A stretch of DNA of 64,000 nt from Panorpa germanica (Eukaryota; Arthropoda; Insecta; Mecoptera; Panorpidae): positions 12,731,001 through 12,795,000 of the forward strand of contig OY783220.1 in the NCBI GenBank assembly GCA_963678705.1, written 5' to 3'. Position 1 is the first letter of the stretch, and the number at the start of each line of letters is the position of its first letter. Position numbers and translations under genes: made by a program. Below the pieces are notes generated by a model. It was not told the origin of the DNA. It saw nothing but the letters and a program-made list of their open reading frames with translations, and did no database searches. This document shows positions 49,429 to 63,261 of this stretch, one piece after another.

Positions 49429-49659
49429 TGTCACATTTTGGAGGTTATAATATAATATAGTTTTTCTTAATTTAATATTTTTAATTTAAAATATTGAACC
49501 TTGTAAGGTTCCAAACAAACTAAGAAAACTTAAAAAAAAAAAATTTAAATTGAAAATGGTACTGTGAATGACTACGCGTATTGCCATATGCTAAACAATT
49601 TAAATTAAATAGAAATTACAAAATTAAATTAAAGCAGTGAGTGGGAATGATACTTTAAG
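49429..49659 (-). repeat. Repeat family H, copy 2
   Basis: This is an inverted match to 25861-26082: GTCACATTTT, TTGAACCTTGTAAGG, ACTACGCGTATTGCCATATG, AGCAGTGAGTGGGAATGATACTT. Ends are not sharply defined. Confidence 0.75.
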
Positions 49660-50602
49660 AAACGAAAAGTAAAATGTGCGTCATCATCGCAATTTTCCGT
49701 TGGAGTACACAAAAAAAATATTATGAATTTATCTTGATATTGTGAACATGAAATAAATCCTGATTTGGTTTGAGTTAGAGTCTGGGGTCTGGGGTCGCGC
49801 TTAACGTTTATATAATATATGGATCATACAGAACCATGCATCCTCAACAGATGCGGGTAAGCTCTCTTGCGGTAGCCGCGATTATGTGAAAACTAACTAA
49901 AACATGCTCCTCTACACTAAATATTATATATTAAGCGTTAGCAATTCCACCACTTCCAGCTTTGTGTGCAACGGGTTCTTCGGGTTCTTCATCTCTTCGT
50001 TTTAGGGGTATATTATATGCCTTCTCTTCTACCAACCCTTCTGTGTCAATATACATCGTCATCCCTGTAGAATAAAACCCTCTCTGGTTGCTCGCTTTCG
50101 CTGTGTGTTATCTTCTGCGCACATCCGTGGAAATACGAAAACTGAAAACCATTCTAACCAACGCGCAGCAGGAAGTGGCAACGAGTTTGTGGATATTCCC
50201 ATTCCCATTCCCATCCTCATTCTGAGTCTCTTTCTCTCATTTCTAAGTAACCTTTGAATTTTAAGCTGATTATATTTTAATATCGTGAATATATATAGTT
50301 ACAGTTAGGTTGTTATGAAGAATTAATTAGTTGTTTCAGATAAATACGTGGCCTGGTCTCTGGACGGGACGGGACGGGATGGTACTCCAGACGGCTTGAA
50401 TTTAACATAGAAATAAATGCTCAACATATTTAGTAACTTTGCAATTGTGGGGATTAAAAATTTGTGGAGAAAAATTTGTATCCTTTGATGGTCTTGAAAG
50501 AAAGAGCAAATAATTCGAACTGTGGTAGAACTATGTGCTTTAGAATTGTACAAAAATTCGGAGGTGGCGCATATAGCAGTCTTCTCTCTATTTTCTTCTA
50601 TA
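49660..50602. other. Intron, no recognisable feature
   Basis: It includes a run of CATTCC units (about 50197-50214) and GGGACGGGACGGGA at about 50364-50378. No gene is seen. Confidence 0.5.
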
Positions 50603-51162
50603 GAGTGAGATCCCAGAGCCGGCAGACATGACTTATTTTCTGATGAACAAAATGTGTAAGATTGAGTAGTGTTAGTATGTACAATGATCGTATGTCCACC
50701 TGCTAACTTGACCAGGCGGTCATTTTTCCAGGTGTCAGCTAATCAAGGTTTATGTCTCACTCACTCTCATGTGCACGGATAATGCCCTCTCGCTCCTACT
50801 CATAGCGGAATTAAAATTGGGTTTAGGGGATGTTTGGCCAATTAGATAAATCTGTCCTCTTGTAAAACGTTTTAAAACAGTTGTCTTGTAATACCTTGTA
50901 TTACCTTGCAGACGCTTTAAAGCTGACAAAGAAATTACTTAAACTCACTTATAGTCTGATGGTCCATTTTTATATATGTTAGCGAGACAACTGTTTGAGA
51001 GTGAGTGTGACATAAACTTTGATTACCTGATACCTGGAACATGGCCGCCTGGTCAAGTTAGCCGGTAGACATACGATCATTGTACATACTAACACTATTC
51101 AATCTTACACATTTTGTTCATCAGAGAATAAGTGATGTCTGCCGGCTCTGGGATCTTGGACT
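50603..51162. mobile_element. Fold-back element D, copy 2
   Basis: The left end GAGTGAGATCCCAGAGCCGG and right end CCGGCTCTGGGATCTTGGAC make a long inverted repeat, reverse in orientation to the copy at 24341. The right arm has lost about 80 bp (the part facing GCACGGATAATGCCCTCTCG). No clean target duplication is visible. Confidence 0.87.
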
Positions 51163-52070
51163 ACTATACCTTGATATATCTTTTATTTCAAATATCGTAA
51201 TTCCTTGACATTCAACATCATATATTATTACTCCTTGATTTTTTCGGGTTCAAAATATTTTATTTTTAGATAAATATATATATTTGCTTCTCTATATGAC
51301 ATCCTACTAGTCTCATATACTCTCTCACCCCTCAATTTCTTTTTCTTATATGATAAAGGTAAAGGTAATTGTCAATCAACTTTGTCAGAAATCGTCTCAG
51401 TTAAGACTGAATTTTTTTCAATCATTTTCTATATAAAGCTGTAATTTCAGTTCGTTATTTGCTCAGTTTTTTATCAATAAAGAAAATATTTTCTTGTATA
51501 TTCAGTTCCTCTTCGAGTTCGACAAGTTATTGCACGGTTCCGTGAACATGTGAAACTCGTTGCAGCGTACCAGGCGTAAGCTGCTTCCGTGGATTCTAGC
51601 GTATCTCTCGGTAATGTTGTTATGTTATTCAGAGATGAGCTAAGCCTTGCTTTCACATCACAATGAGTTTATAATATAAACCACTTCGTTTGCTCAAGAC
51701 AATTGTATCTTGTTAATTTAATAATGCTATTGTTTGTTAGAATGGTTTAAAAAGTGTAAACATCCGATTGAACACACCCACTCCCCTTTCTCTGCGCTTC
51801 CCTTCGTCTAGTGGTGTTGTTGTTCTCTTCAAAACATTACCAATGGTTAATTAGTATGTTAATACCCATCAGAGTGTAATTCCGCAGACGTTTCACTGCT
51901 CTTAGACTTGGAAAGGGTTTACAACAATATTCTAGGACTCTCATTTGGCGTACCCGAACATGCAAACTTTTAAGAGCCTTAAAATTGTTTGAAATGTGTA
52001 CTGTTCGTATTAATAGTAGTTATTTTCAAGTTAATGCCCTACTTTTCCACTACTTATGTAATGAACGTAC
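51163..52070. other. Intron, no recognisable feature
   Basis: AT-rich; no gene or shared repeat recognised. Confidence 0.5.
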
Positions 52071-52740
52071 AATGGGCTTGTGTCCTCATTTTTTAATGGT
52101 CGATTTTTCTATTGTTGATTGTAATTAATGTTAATAAATGTGTATTGGCGTGTCTATTTCATTAAATATCTAAATGTTGACGGAGATATAGCAATTAAAA
52201 ATTTGAATTGTAGTTTTAGCGCTAGAAATGGTAGGCCATTTGTATGACATGAAATGCTTTTTACCGTCAGTTATTTGTTAAGTAGGTTAGTGCTGTGGTA
52301 ATGTTTTGTAGCTGTTGGTAGTCGAAGTAATCAAGTCAAATCAAAGAATAATAAGTTTTTATTATATTTAACCCTGTTACGGCAGACATAATATTGAAAT
52401 TTTATTGTTCCTTGAAATAGCTGTAAATAATATTTGATATTTTGATATATAAATACATATAGCAGAGATTTATGAGCTGTAAGGTTGGTAACCTGTAAAC
52501 TTGTCAGAGTTCTGTCAAGAATGTATCTCTTTTACGCTCTGTTGTATAAAAGAGATAGCAAATAGCGGTTGTGTTACATGCATTTAGAATGTGAGAAAGA
52601 ATGACATTTTTAATTGTTAATATCTCCTAACATATAAGGAGTTATTAAAAAATAATTGAACATTTGAGGTTCTAGTAACCCACTTTATCAATATATAGTA
52701 CACTTTCATAGAAATTTAGACATAGGACACAAGCCCATTA
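52071..52740 (+). mobile_element. Family C element, copy 4 (complete)
   Basis: This is a 670 bp copy with inverted termini AATGGGCTTGTGTCCT and AGGACACAAGCCCATT. TA next to the right end would fit a TA duplication, but the left side reads CA, so the target site is uncertain. No ORF is present. It serves as the family reference. Confidence 0.9.
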
Positions 52741-53735
52741 TTTTTGAATCGGAAAAGTATTTGCTACTACCTTCAAGATGGCAGCTTCAGCGAGTCTTAA
52801 GACACTTGTGTCCCTAAAATTTTATTACATATAATCATTTCACATAGATATTCTATTCGCCGAATATTTTAAGTTCGTAATATAGACTCAATTGACTTCA
52901 CATTCACTTCCCGAATATATGCCATAAGAAATCATTTCAAAAGCTCTACAGCAGCTGCATTATACGAGTAACTTCAGCCGCTGCACTTGCAATTCAGAAT
53001 CCATTATCACAATTGAGAGATTTTCACATTTTGTTGCAGCATCAAACCATTTCCGGATAATTATACATTACCTCCGTTTTTCAAATGTTTTAAAACACTT
53101 AAAATAATTTTGAATTGTTAAATTAATGCAAAAGAGAGAGAAAGAGAGAGAGATAGATATAGAGAGACGTGTTATATATCTTGCAAGTACGAATGCCACG
53201 TGACGCGAATAGAAGATCGGTATTACTTTTTAATGGTTGATAATACACATTTATTACATAAAACTGCATACAAGTGTCTCTTTGTTATCAGGTTTTTGAT
53301 GCTGTACCGTATAAAACATCTTTATTAATAATTTATATATACAATACATATATATTACTGTCATATTTTACGAGACGTTATTAAGGCCCCGCAGGACATT
53401 TCCGTCTTATAGAAATGTGCATATACCGTAGTTACATACAAGCAAATTATAATTATACGAGCACATGTATAAGAGACGTAGTACATACATAAATTATTAC
53501 TTTTAAACAATTTGTGTCAGTATAATTAATATATTGTTGGAAATGGTGGAATGGTTGGAATTGAATTTTGTATGGTGGTTCGAAAACGGTGGTGTCAATG
53601 TTTTTTGTAGATTAAAAAAGTTTAAGACTTTTGACGTATTCGAATTTTTCTAGAAACTCGTTATTTTGAAAAAACTTATTCTGTATAAATAGAAGGTTGA
53701 AATACGTATTTCGCTATTGTTTGTGAAAATACATG
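52741..53735. other. Intron with a GA-rich tract
   Basis: GA-rich microsatellite at about 53132-53167. Nothing else recognised. Confidence 0.5.
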
Positions 53736-53743
53736 GTCTTTCA

Positions 53744-54549
53744 CAGAGAGGTGCGTTTTTCAAATACATATACTTAAAATGCAAATACAAAATAGTAAAT
53801 ACCTATTTTAATATCTTTTAAGAGTATAGCATTTTTTGTTTTATTTGAAAACTTTTACAAACCTATTTCCTATTTGGAAAATACAAAATACTTTTTTAAT
53901 TTTTGTTACTTCCTAGTTACATTATTTTTTTAATATAAACTTAAAACCCCTCCAACATTAGCACCATGATCTAAAAGTATTTGCACAATTGTCTTAATAA
54001 TTCTAATTCAAAATGATAGATGTGCTTATTGTTTTATTATCCTTCTTGTTACCCCCATCATAAGACATCTGATTTTCGTTTACTTAAATTTGTTTATCAT
54101 ATTTTCTCGTTCATTATTTGTTTTACTACAAGACAATCAATCCACTACATTCCTTACTGAAATATATATTATTTTACCTGTTAACTTTAACACTTATCCG
54201 TTTTAATCACTAAACTACCCCAACTACATATAAATATTTTATCCTTCTATAAAATAAAAATAATTCCATCGATGAAAAATTAAAGATAAATTATTTGAAC
54301 AAATAGTGGTATTAAAATCCATGACATAAATAACATATATATTTTATGTAAATACTCATAATTATTAAAAAAAATAATATTTATATTAGTAACATAAAGA
54401 GTATTCTATTTTTTCAAAAGTGTTTTCAAAATATGTATTTTGTATTTAAATACTAACATGAAATTAATTTTTTATTTGAAATAAGAAAATAACGAGGTAT
54501 TTGCATTTTGTATTTAAATGCTTTTGAAAAGCATTTGTGCACATCTCTG
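53744..54549 (-). mobile_element. hAT-like non-autonomous element E, copy 2
   Basis: It begins CAGAGAGGTGCG and ends GCACATCTCTG. A perfect 8-bp duplication GTCTTTCA flanks it (53736-53743 and 54550-54557). Its interior matches the element at 4941-5637 in reverse, with about 110 extra bases. No transposase is present. Confidence 0.92.
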
Positions 54550-54557
54550 GTCTTTCA

Positions 54558-57500
54558 ACAAGAGGTGTAATTTTCGTAATAAGTGTTCTTCCGACTCTGG
54601 CTCAAAGAGCAACATTTTTCTAATTTGAAGCTTCATTACCAGCTGCTTCTCATCGTAACCCTACATCATTATAAACAGGCGCGGCGCACCGTTCTGCGTA
54701 CCTGTTTATTAATAATGTATTTAACCTACACATACGTCGAGTTCTATCTCCAGTGTACTCAGTGGACCATTCCAGTGTCCAGCATCTCATATATTTCAAA
54801 TGGAAACCTTTCACATAAACTGGATACATTTTGACCCCTGTCCAGCAACCTCCAGCTTTTCCTATCTACCATTCCGCTCTGCAGGAACTCATATTTTGAT
54901 TCCGTAACACTATATAAATCCGTTAATAGGTTTTCCATGTATGTATGTAGTATGGAACGGGTTACCAGTGGGTAGGGGCGATAAGGCAGGGGAAAGGATT
55001 GGGGTGGGGTTGACGGAGGATCTGTCCACATTTCTGGTCAGGAAGGTCGTTCCTTGTGGGCAGTTATATTAAAGGAAGTCTAACCGTTATGCCGTCATAA
55101 TATTCTATACTTTGATACCGAATTTAATTTACTCTATACAGTGTGGTCATAAGATTGTTGTATGGGGCTATATTGATAAATGTCCAGACTATATAGGTTA
55201 CGCAGTCACTAAACTTTTATATAAATATTACGTTTTAAACGTTAAAACACAAAACAAACCTCCAATTGTTATTTTAAAGAAGTAAGGGTTAATACTGTAT
55301 TAATGAAATTAACCTAATTGAAAATAATTAAATTTTGAAGTTTAATCACTTGAATTATGTTAAGTAAACTTTGGAATTATTTATAATTACGTGAGAAACT
55401 GCCTTGAGAAAGCCTTACAGTAAATGTGTTTTAAACTTAATTAAAATAAACGCAGAATTAATTTTTCATTTACGACGTTTTACACAAAAGGGTTTTCCTT
55501 CAAACATGGATTTTCGTGGATCAATGAACTTTTAAGGAAGACCTAATATTTGAAAACTTATACAGCTTACTTGATGTATTATCTACCTTGAAACTTTCAC
55601 GTTTTTAATTGAAAGCAGTAATCCTTTCTAGAAAAGCATCCATTACATAAACTCTTCGGTCAATAGTGAATTCATTGTTAACCTCCTTACGAATTCGAGT
55701 GCATTTCTGTTTCATTTGTTTTCTACTCTCTTTAAGGACGTTATACTTTTTAGATGTTTATATCTTCTACCAGTTCAGACTGCGAGTAAACCCTAAAATA
55801 CATATTTCAATCGTTTGCATTTGCATCTATTCAATACATGTCGTTTGCTATTCCAATTCCGGGTTACGGTATCTTTAATAATTGTTATATACTATGCACT
55901 TGATGTCGGAATACTAACTTCCGGTTTCAGTGAAACGTGAATTCATTTCTTGTACTCCATGTTCATCGATAAAATTATGGCAAACACTATTCATCGATTG
56001 TCACATATGATGGGATTATTATCATTCAAAAACCTTTTTCTTTAACCACAATTCTAAGCATACAAATGTCATATCTATCAGAACCACCTCCTTCAACTTC
56101 ATCCCCCTAGTATTCTTTATGTACCATGGCTTTTATATTTCAACATTGATGATATGCAAAAACGCTCACGACGGCTTTTACTTTGATGTAGCGAAGTGTT
56201 ACATGAAACAATATCTGTTCTGAATTTCTCTCACTGCCCTCTACTAGTGTTATAACATTACTACCCTCTTTGCTTTTCACAGCTTCTCAAACTAGTGTAC
56301 ATACATCGTAAAGCATTTTCTAGTAAAAAAGAAATCGGTTGCAATGGAAAGTTCAAGTTTCTTTTTATATATCTTTATCTTACCTCACAGTTTAAGGAGT
56401 AGTGAACATTATTTCCAAGCGGTTGTCGCACATAATGTCGTAATGTGTTTCGACCGCCAGCTGCTACGGGTGGTCCTTGCTGTAACGGACATCTGAGTGA
56501 TCTACTTAATGTCAAGATAAATGGCAAATCCATATGAGAAATGTATATTCAATATATTCCATAAAATATCTATTTTTGTTGAGTAAGCTAATTTTTCCAG
56601 CACATTTTTAATGCAAAATGTTGAAATCTAAACCGAAGAACATGTAGCGTAGTCGGTACTACGTAATCACTTAGGCAGTTTTATATATTTATACAAAAAA
56701 GTAATAAATGTTACATCAATTCTTTAACATTTGGGATCTGATCTACGAAAAGAGTCCGATAATGCAAACGCAAATAGTGGATTCACTTTTTTTTTATCAT
56801 ATTTACGAGATTTAACTTTAAAGTACAATTTGTAAAATCTCTGCAGGCTCTGATATAATTGAATCCCATATGATATCTTGTGGAAAAAATATAATTATGA
56901 TATTATCTGTGTTTCCAGAGTTATTTTTCATAATATTCATTCTCAAAAATAACTTCTCTGTGTTGATATCCTAAAAAATAAGATATTTCTTATTGTTAAG
57001 GATATGAATAGAATAAAGGAATACAACAAAAGAATAAGATAAAAGGAAATCTTTGATGTTTCAACACAACATCCAAATTTAATGGCACAAACTTTTATTT
57101 CATAAATATGTATTATGTATTTCTACACGATATTATACATCTATACTTTTTTGTTGTTTTCCTTTATATAATTATGCTATATTGTTGTCTGGAATAATTA
57201 GAATTTGTTAATTACAAATATAAAATACTGAATATAATGCAAAGATTGAATCTAGCCGATTAATTGTTATTTAATAAATGAGTTGGTTCAGATTGAAAAG
57301 TGTGGTTACATTTCTCTACTTCTCTACATTGTCAGACATTTAGAAGCAATTCCAGTTTATTACCACCAGTGCTTCTTTCTAGATTAAGTGACAGACGTGT
57401 GTGTGTGTTGTTTAAGGTCAACGCAATTATAATTAACTTTGATCAATGATTGTTTTACCCTTTTTGTGTCATACAACAAGTCGTGATTTAGTAAACTTAA

Positions 57501-58090
57501 TATTTACATTTCCGTATCTCTAAACCCAGCTGGCCGCACACCATTATCTATTGTATAACAGTTATGATGGAGATTTAAACTCATCGTACACAATGTTTGC
57601 TCTGTTTTCATTCTACTCCAACAAACATTGACCCGAGCACAGTATTCCTCTGACCCCCTGACTCCTGGACCGTTCCAAGCTACATACAACCCCCTCGCAG
57701 TAGCACAGTATGTTAAACATGCAAAAGAAGGAAAGCGAGAGCACTTGGACATCTTATTTAAATAACGTATTTAGCGAGGTAAACATCCAAGCAGGAGGGA
57801 GAGAGGAAACGCAGAAAAAAGATAGAACGTAGACTTAGAATAATATTCTATTATATAGAGTAATGTAGTTATGTGAAAAATTCAAGAAACTCGGCTAGAA
57901 ACGACATAGTTTTATTTCTTTGAAATCTGTGCCTGACATGTGCAATTTTCCAAGTGCAAGGACAAGGAAAACTTCACTTAAAGAAACGTTCCTTGTTAGC
58001 AGTGTGAGTGAACTCATGGAATTGTAAATAAGCTGCAAGTAAAGCAGAGATTTAACTCGAAGTTAAACACGGCTTGTTCTTCTTTGAAGA
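54558..58090. other. Long intron stretch, no recognisable feature
   Basis: About 3.5 kb of AT-rich intron. Short frames on both strands carry no known motif, and none of the window's repeat families occurs here. Confidence 0.5.
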
Positions 58091-58763
58091 TTATTGTACA
58101 ACATATTAAGTTTATTGTGTAAAAATATAAATTCGGTTGGAGTAAAACTGTCGGAGACATAGAGTTTTAAGTCTTCACCTCTCTGGTCTGTTTTCGTCTT
58201 ACTTTGAAACTTTTAAATGCGGTTTCTTACACATAGCTTTTTCAGAATCGGTGCCCTCTCTAGCTCAAAATCTACTGGACCGATTCTTTCGAAATTTTGC
58301 ACACTCTTTCTTTACATAAATGCCAAGGTAACGCTGTCGAATTTTTTTTATTTTTTAATTTTAACGTATTTTAAAGTAACAAAGTTTCTAATTTTTTTCA
58401 TGAAAAACCTGTATTTTGACTTTTAAGTGCTGTAAAAAATTGAAAAATCATTAAAAATAAGAAAAACTCGACAGCGTTTCCTGCAGAAACTTATCAACTA
58501 ATGAAATCATTTTGGTTTTTCGATTTCAGAAAATCCAGTGATGAGTTATGAGGGACACTGCAAGTTACTTTTTTTTTTTGTAACGTCTGCGAAAATTCGC
58601 TGTCAATGCCTCATTTCTTGATATTTATTTATGAAAATTTCACAAATTATTCTTCAAATGTCATTTTATCATGTAGTAATTATAGAAATAATTATATATT
58701 AACTGTGTCGTCAAAAAACATTATCGAAAATATTCTTCTTTTTTATCGTTTTAACCTTACCTT
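58091..58763 (+). mobile_element. TTAA-type element family B, copy 8
   Basis: It starts at ATTATTGTACAACATATTAAG (outer left end lost) and ends TTTTAACCTTACC. The hairpin module is intact (GGTAACGCTGTCGAAT and AACTCGACAGCGTTTCC). It is inverted relative to the copy at 60136. Confidence 0.86.
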
Positions 58764-60135
58764 GTTTTCTTTTAAAACTTATTATTGTACTTGCATCTCT
58801 ATTTGTAAGTTTAATGTTTTTCTAACATAAATTTTCTAACTTTAAACATTTTGGCAATAAATATCCCTTTGTACGCAACGCCAACGGTCTTTAACATTAC
58901 CCATTTAGAACATGTCACATGTTTAAACAATGGCCTTCTTTCATGAGTTGTCCGTGTAATCCTTCCTGGGCGTCTGCGTCCGTTTTCCCAAGTTTTCCAA
59001 CGCGTTTAACACAAGTACACGGTGCCTTGCACACAGCAAGTAAGCCATTCGAGTACAACGTGGACCTTACTGTTTTATTGTCACCAAATTGCAAAAGTCT
59101 TTTCATGTCGTAATGAATACTTTGGGGTGCTGTGGAGGTGGTTTTAATGGTAACTGACATAGAGGCGTACCATGGCGCAGTAATGTCCCTCGCTGTGTGA
59201 TACGAGTAGTATAAGTTTTATAAAAGTAATATAAAAGAAAAAAACTTTGACAATTTAATACAGTTAAATTACTATTAATAAAACTAATAACATGAATTTG
59301 ACATTTAATATAAAAGATCACTCTACTGGTCTAAATATTTGACTAAACAATTTTTCTATATATTCCAGTCAAACAGTTCCAGCTAGAACAATATAAAAGT
59401 AATGAATCATTTTTCTGAACCATCCAGTTGTATTTTTTTAAATAAATTACATTCATGTCACTTCCGACAACGTAACTTTGTTGTGACAAGTTTAAACACA
59501 AATGGCATCTCTTTAATATTTATCCTTGTTGTGTATTTTAGTCAACTTTCTGTACAAATCTTAGCTTTAAGACGTCGAGCTTTCTAACAATAACTCTTAA
59601 CAAGATACAACAGTTCGGATTCAGTTTCCATTCGGACTAATTGTTTCTGGTTCAGAGGTTGGCAGCACATTTAACCTCACACTACCTACTACCTCCCTGT
59701 GCTACGTAAGTAATGAAACCCTTTGTGGGCGGGCGAACTAAGGCGACACCGAGTGAAATATACTAGTAGCATACATGTTGAATTCAACGCAACGCAGCCT
59801 GCATATTGTGGTCTAATTGCCTTACATATTATTCGCAGTACTGATTTAATTGCCTGTGTCGTGTAACGAGTAGAAGTTGAACTTTACTTAAATATTTCAT
59901 TGTAAGACCTTTCTAAAACATACTCGTACTGTACACACAGTTAAATATTAGCTTCGCTAAGCTTTTATTAAATGACGAATAAACTTATTTATTTGTTTCT
60001 TAGTCTACAAGCCTGTTAGGGATTCAGATACGTCACGAATCATGTTAAACCCTATCAGGTTTGCTCGGTAAGAACCTCGTGAGGCAGCTACGTTGCGTAC
60101 CCTATCAACGCCTTATCAGAAATTCATCATGACCC
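58764..60135. other. Intron between two inverted family B copies
   Basis: No gene or shared repeat recognised. Confidence 0.5.
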
Positions 60136-60847
60136 TTGAGAGGAGGGTAAGGTCAAAACAATAAAAACAAAGCATATTTTCGATAATGTCTTTTGACGAC
60201 GCAGATAATATATAATTATTTCTATAATTACTACATGATAAAATAACATTTAAAGAATGCTTTGTGAAATTTTCATAAATAAATATCAAGAATTAAGGCA
60301 TTGACAGTGAATCTCCGCAGACGTCACAAAAAAAATTAACATTGCGGTGCCACTCATAACTCATCACTGGATTTTCTAAAATTAAAAATCCAAAATGATT
60401 TTAGTAGTTGATAAGATTCTGCTGGTAACGCTGTCGAATTTTTTCTTTTTAATGATTAGTCAAATTTTTACAGCACTTAAAAATCAAAATACCGATTTTC
60501 ATGAAAAAAATCAGAAACTTTGTTATTTTAAAATACGTTAAAATTTAAAAATTAAAAAAAACTCGATAGCGTTACCTCGACATTTATGTAAAGAAAGAGT
60601 GTGCAAAATTTCAAAAGAAGCGGTCCAGTTGATTTTGAGCTAGAGAGGGCACCGTCTCTGAAAAAACTATGTGTGAGAAACCGCATTTAAAAGTTTCAAA
60701 GAAGACGAAACCAGATCTAGAGGTGAAACTCCGACAATTTTACTCCAATCGATTTCAAATTTTCACACTATAAACTTAATATGTTGTACAATATTATAAA
60801 TAAATAAAAAGCAAATGAAAAAAAGTTTAAAACCTTACCCCCTTTAA
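60136..60847 (-). mobile_element. TTAA-type element family B, copy 9
   Basis: It starts TTGAGAGGAGGGTAAGGTC and ends TTAAAACCTTACCCCC before TTTAA (60843-60847). The termini are inverted copies (GGGTAAGGT and ACCTTACCC). Near full length, with the hairpin module present. Confidence 0.87.
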
Positions 60848-61743
60848 ATTGTTCACTGACTGTCATATCATAAAATTCAATACATAATTTCACTTAATAA
60901 TAGAAAAATGAATTATTATATTACAATTTATGAGAGATATAACCTAATAGTTGAACAGAATGTTTGCTGCCATGCTCGTAAATATTTCAATCATCTTTAT
61001 TTTATCTGTGTAACACTTGGCTACCTGTATTCTATAACTATTTCATTTTCTCTTATCAAACTTTTCAACTTAAGTAAAACATTTTTCATCGTTCTAGTAT
61101 GAGGAGTATCTGCTACCCCTAGTTTTCGCTTTAAACACAACACGGTGACGGTAACGGTGATGGTGACGCTTTCAATGTTTTTGTTTTAATAAAACAATAT
61201 GACGGGGTAACGTAAAAAGTCTCTCAGCCTTCATAATGAATAATTATATAAGAAGTTCTATTGCTTATATGAGAAAAGTTTTGTTAAATGGCGCGACAAT
61301 TTGACTTAATGAGAACGCGGCTCGTAGTTCACAGTAAACTGGTTGAAATACCGAAGCTTTGAATTATTTTACACCCCTCGCACTCCCTTCCATCATCCCT
61401 AACATTTTATGTGCTTAGAGTTTCTTTCCCTCTGAACTTCTAACTTTAAAACTCTAATGAAGAAATAAACAATTATAATGGGTTTTATCGTATGACATAT
61501 TATTTATTTTAAGGTTTATTTTTCAACCCTTTATACCTTTTGCAATTAAACTTACGTTAAACTACTTATAGGTAGATAGTTTCGGTTATTACTTTCAGCT
61601 TGTGTTCAAAGACATCTCGCATATCTCTCATGCTTTAATTTTGAGATTTAATAACTTCAAGTTTGAGAAGTAGGCTATTTATACTTTCCAGTGGATCACT
61701 TTCAAACAAAATCACTTTCCTTTCATTTTTCCACATACAGTCT
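60848..61743. other. Intron, no recognisable feature
   Basis: It contains a GGTGACGGTAACGGTGATGG minisatellite-like run at about 61143-61165. No gene. Confidence 0.5.
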
Positions 61744-62258
61744 TAATGGGTTTGTGTCCTCATTTTTCAGTGGTCGATTTTTCAATTGTTGATTGAAATT
61801 GATGTTAATAAATGTGTATTGGCGTGTCTATTTTATTAAATATCTAAATATTGACGGAGATATAGTAATTAAAAATTTCAATTGTAGTTTTAGCGCTAGA
61901 AATGGTCGGCCATATTTGTATGACGTGAAATGCATTTTAACGTCAATTATTTGTTGAGTAGGTCACTGCTGTGGTAATGTTTTGTAGCTGTTGGTAGTCA
62001 AATAATCAAGTCAAATCAAAGAATAATAAGTTTTTATTTTATTTATCCCTGCTAAGGCAGATATAATATTGAAATTTTATTGTTCCTTAAAATAGCTGTA
62101 AATAATACATATAGCAGAGATTTATGAGCCGTAAGGTTGGCAGGTAATTGTTAATATCTCTTAACATACAAGGAGTTATTAAAGAATAATTGAACATTTG
62201 AGGTTCTAGTAACCCACTTTATCAATATATAGTACACTTTTATAGAAATGAAGACATA
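61744..62258 (+). mobile_element. Family C element, copy 5 (right end lost)
   Basis: The left end TAATGGGTTTGTGTCCTCAT is intact. It follows the consensus with internal deletions and ends in TTATAGAAATGAAGACATA, without the GGACACAAGCCCATTA terminus. Confidence 0.85.
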
Positions 62259-63261
62259 TATTTGGAAAATGATATTTCTGTTATTTTTCAGTGTATCTAA
62301 GGTTGAAATAACAGTCATTTCAAAAAGAAACTAGCAGATGGCCCGCGATATAGAATACTGAAATAAAATAATCATCTGTTCAAATATAAAAGTCTCTAAA
62401 AGTCTTTCTAGATTCAATTGATTCCACCACAACATTTTCTAGAGTTTACTTTTCCTAATAATCTGTCATTTATCAAAAAACTTTCCAAAAATCAAATAAT
62501 ATCATACCACCAATATCTCAAAATAAGAATTAAGCTTAAATAAAATGAAGCAGCTCTGCGATCGCACTTCAATCAAGGCAATATCTCTCTGCTGCAGAAG
62601 GACAAGTGAGCGGGGTTGGTCTTGGGCTGTGCTAACACAGTGTTGGTTTAAAGGGTGGGAGGGGAGTGATGTGACACTTTGACAATGTCCTGGAGTTAGT
62701 TGCGGACTGCTTCAAGCCGTACAATAATGGAGCATCGATCCAATTACAGCATCTTGTGTTGCTTGCCCTCTGTTGTGTAAAGGCTTCCTTGTGTTATTGG
62801 TGTTGATCGTATTTTAGGGGTTTATTTCTCTTCTGAGATTTTTAATACTAAAATAAAGACTTTTTTTATTATTTAATTAGCTTGTTGTTTTACACGAGTT
62901 GAATTTTAAGTATGTTGTTATTGCTTTTCTATTAAATTCAATTAAACGGCTTTCTTTGTCGAAGATGATTACAGTATTTTTTCTTAAAAATATACTTCAA
63001 TTGAAAATTCAAGTGTAGTACAAAATGAAAGTTGTTCACTTCGTAATTACAACTGTCAATATTTCTTAACTTTTAAAAGTGTAGCAAAATACATATTTGG
63101 TAACTTTTGTTTATTTTGTATATTTCAAAATCTTGTGTGAAATATTACTTTTACTTGTATTGAAAACAGAGATAAGAATTGTTATAGCTCCACAATTATA
63201 AATGAAAATATAGTTTCAATTGTTGGTAATATTAGACACATCTTACAGAATATATTATAAG
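62259..63261. other. Intron, no recognisable feature
   Basis: AT-rich; no gene or shared repeat recognised. Confidence 0.5.
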
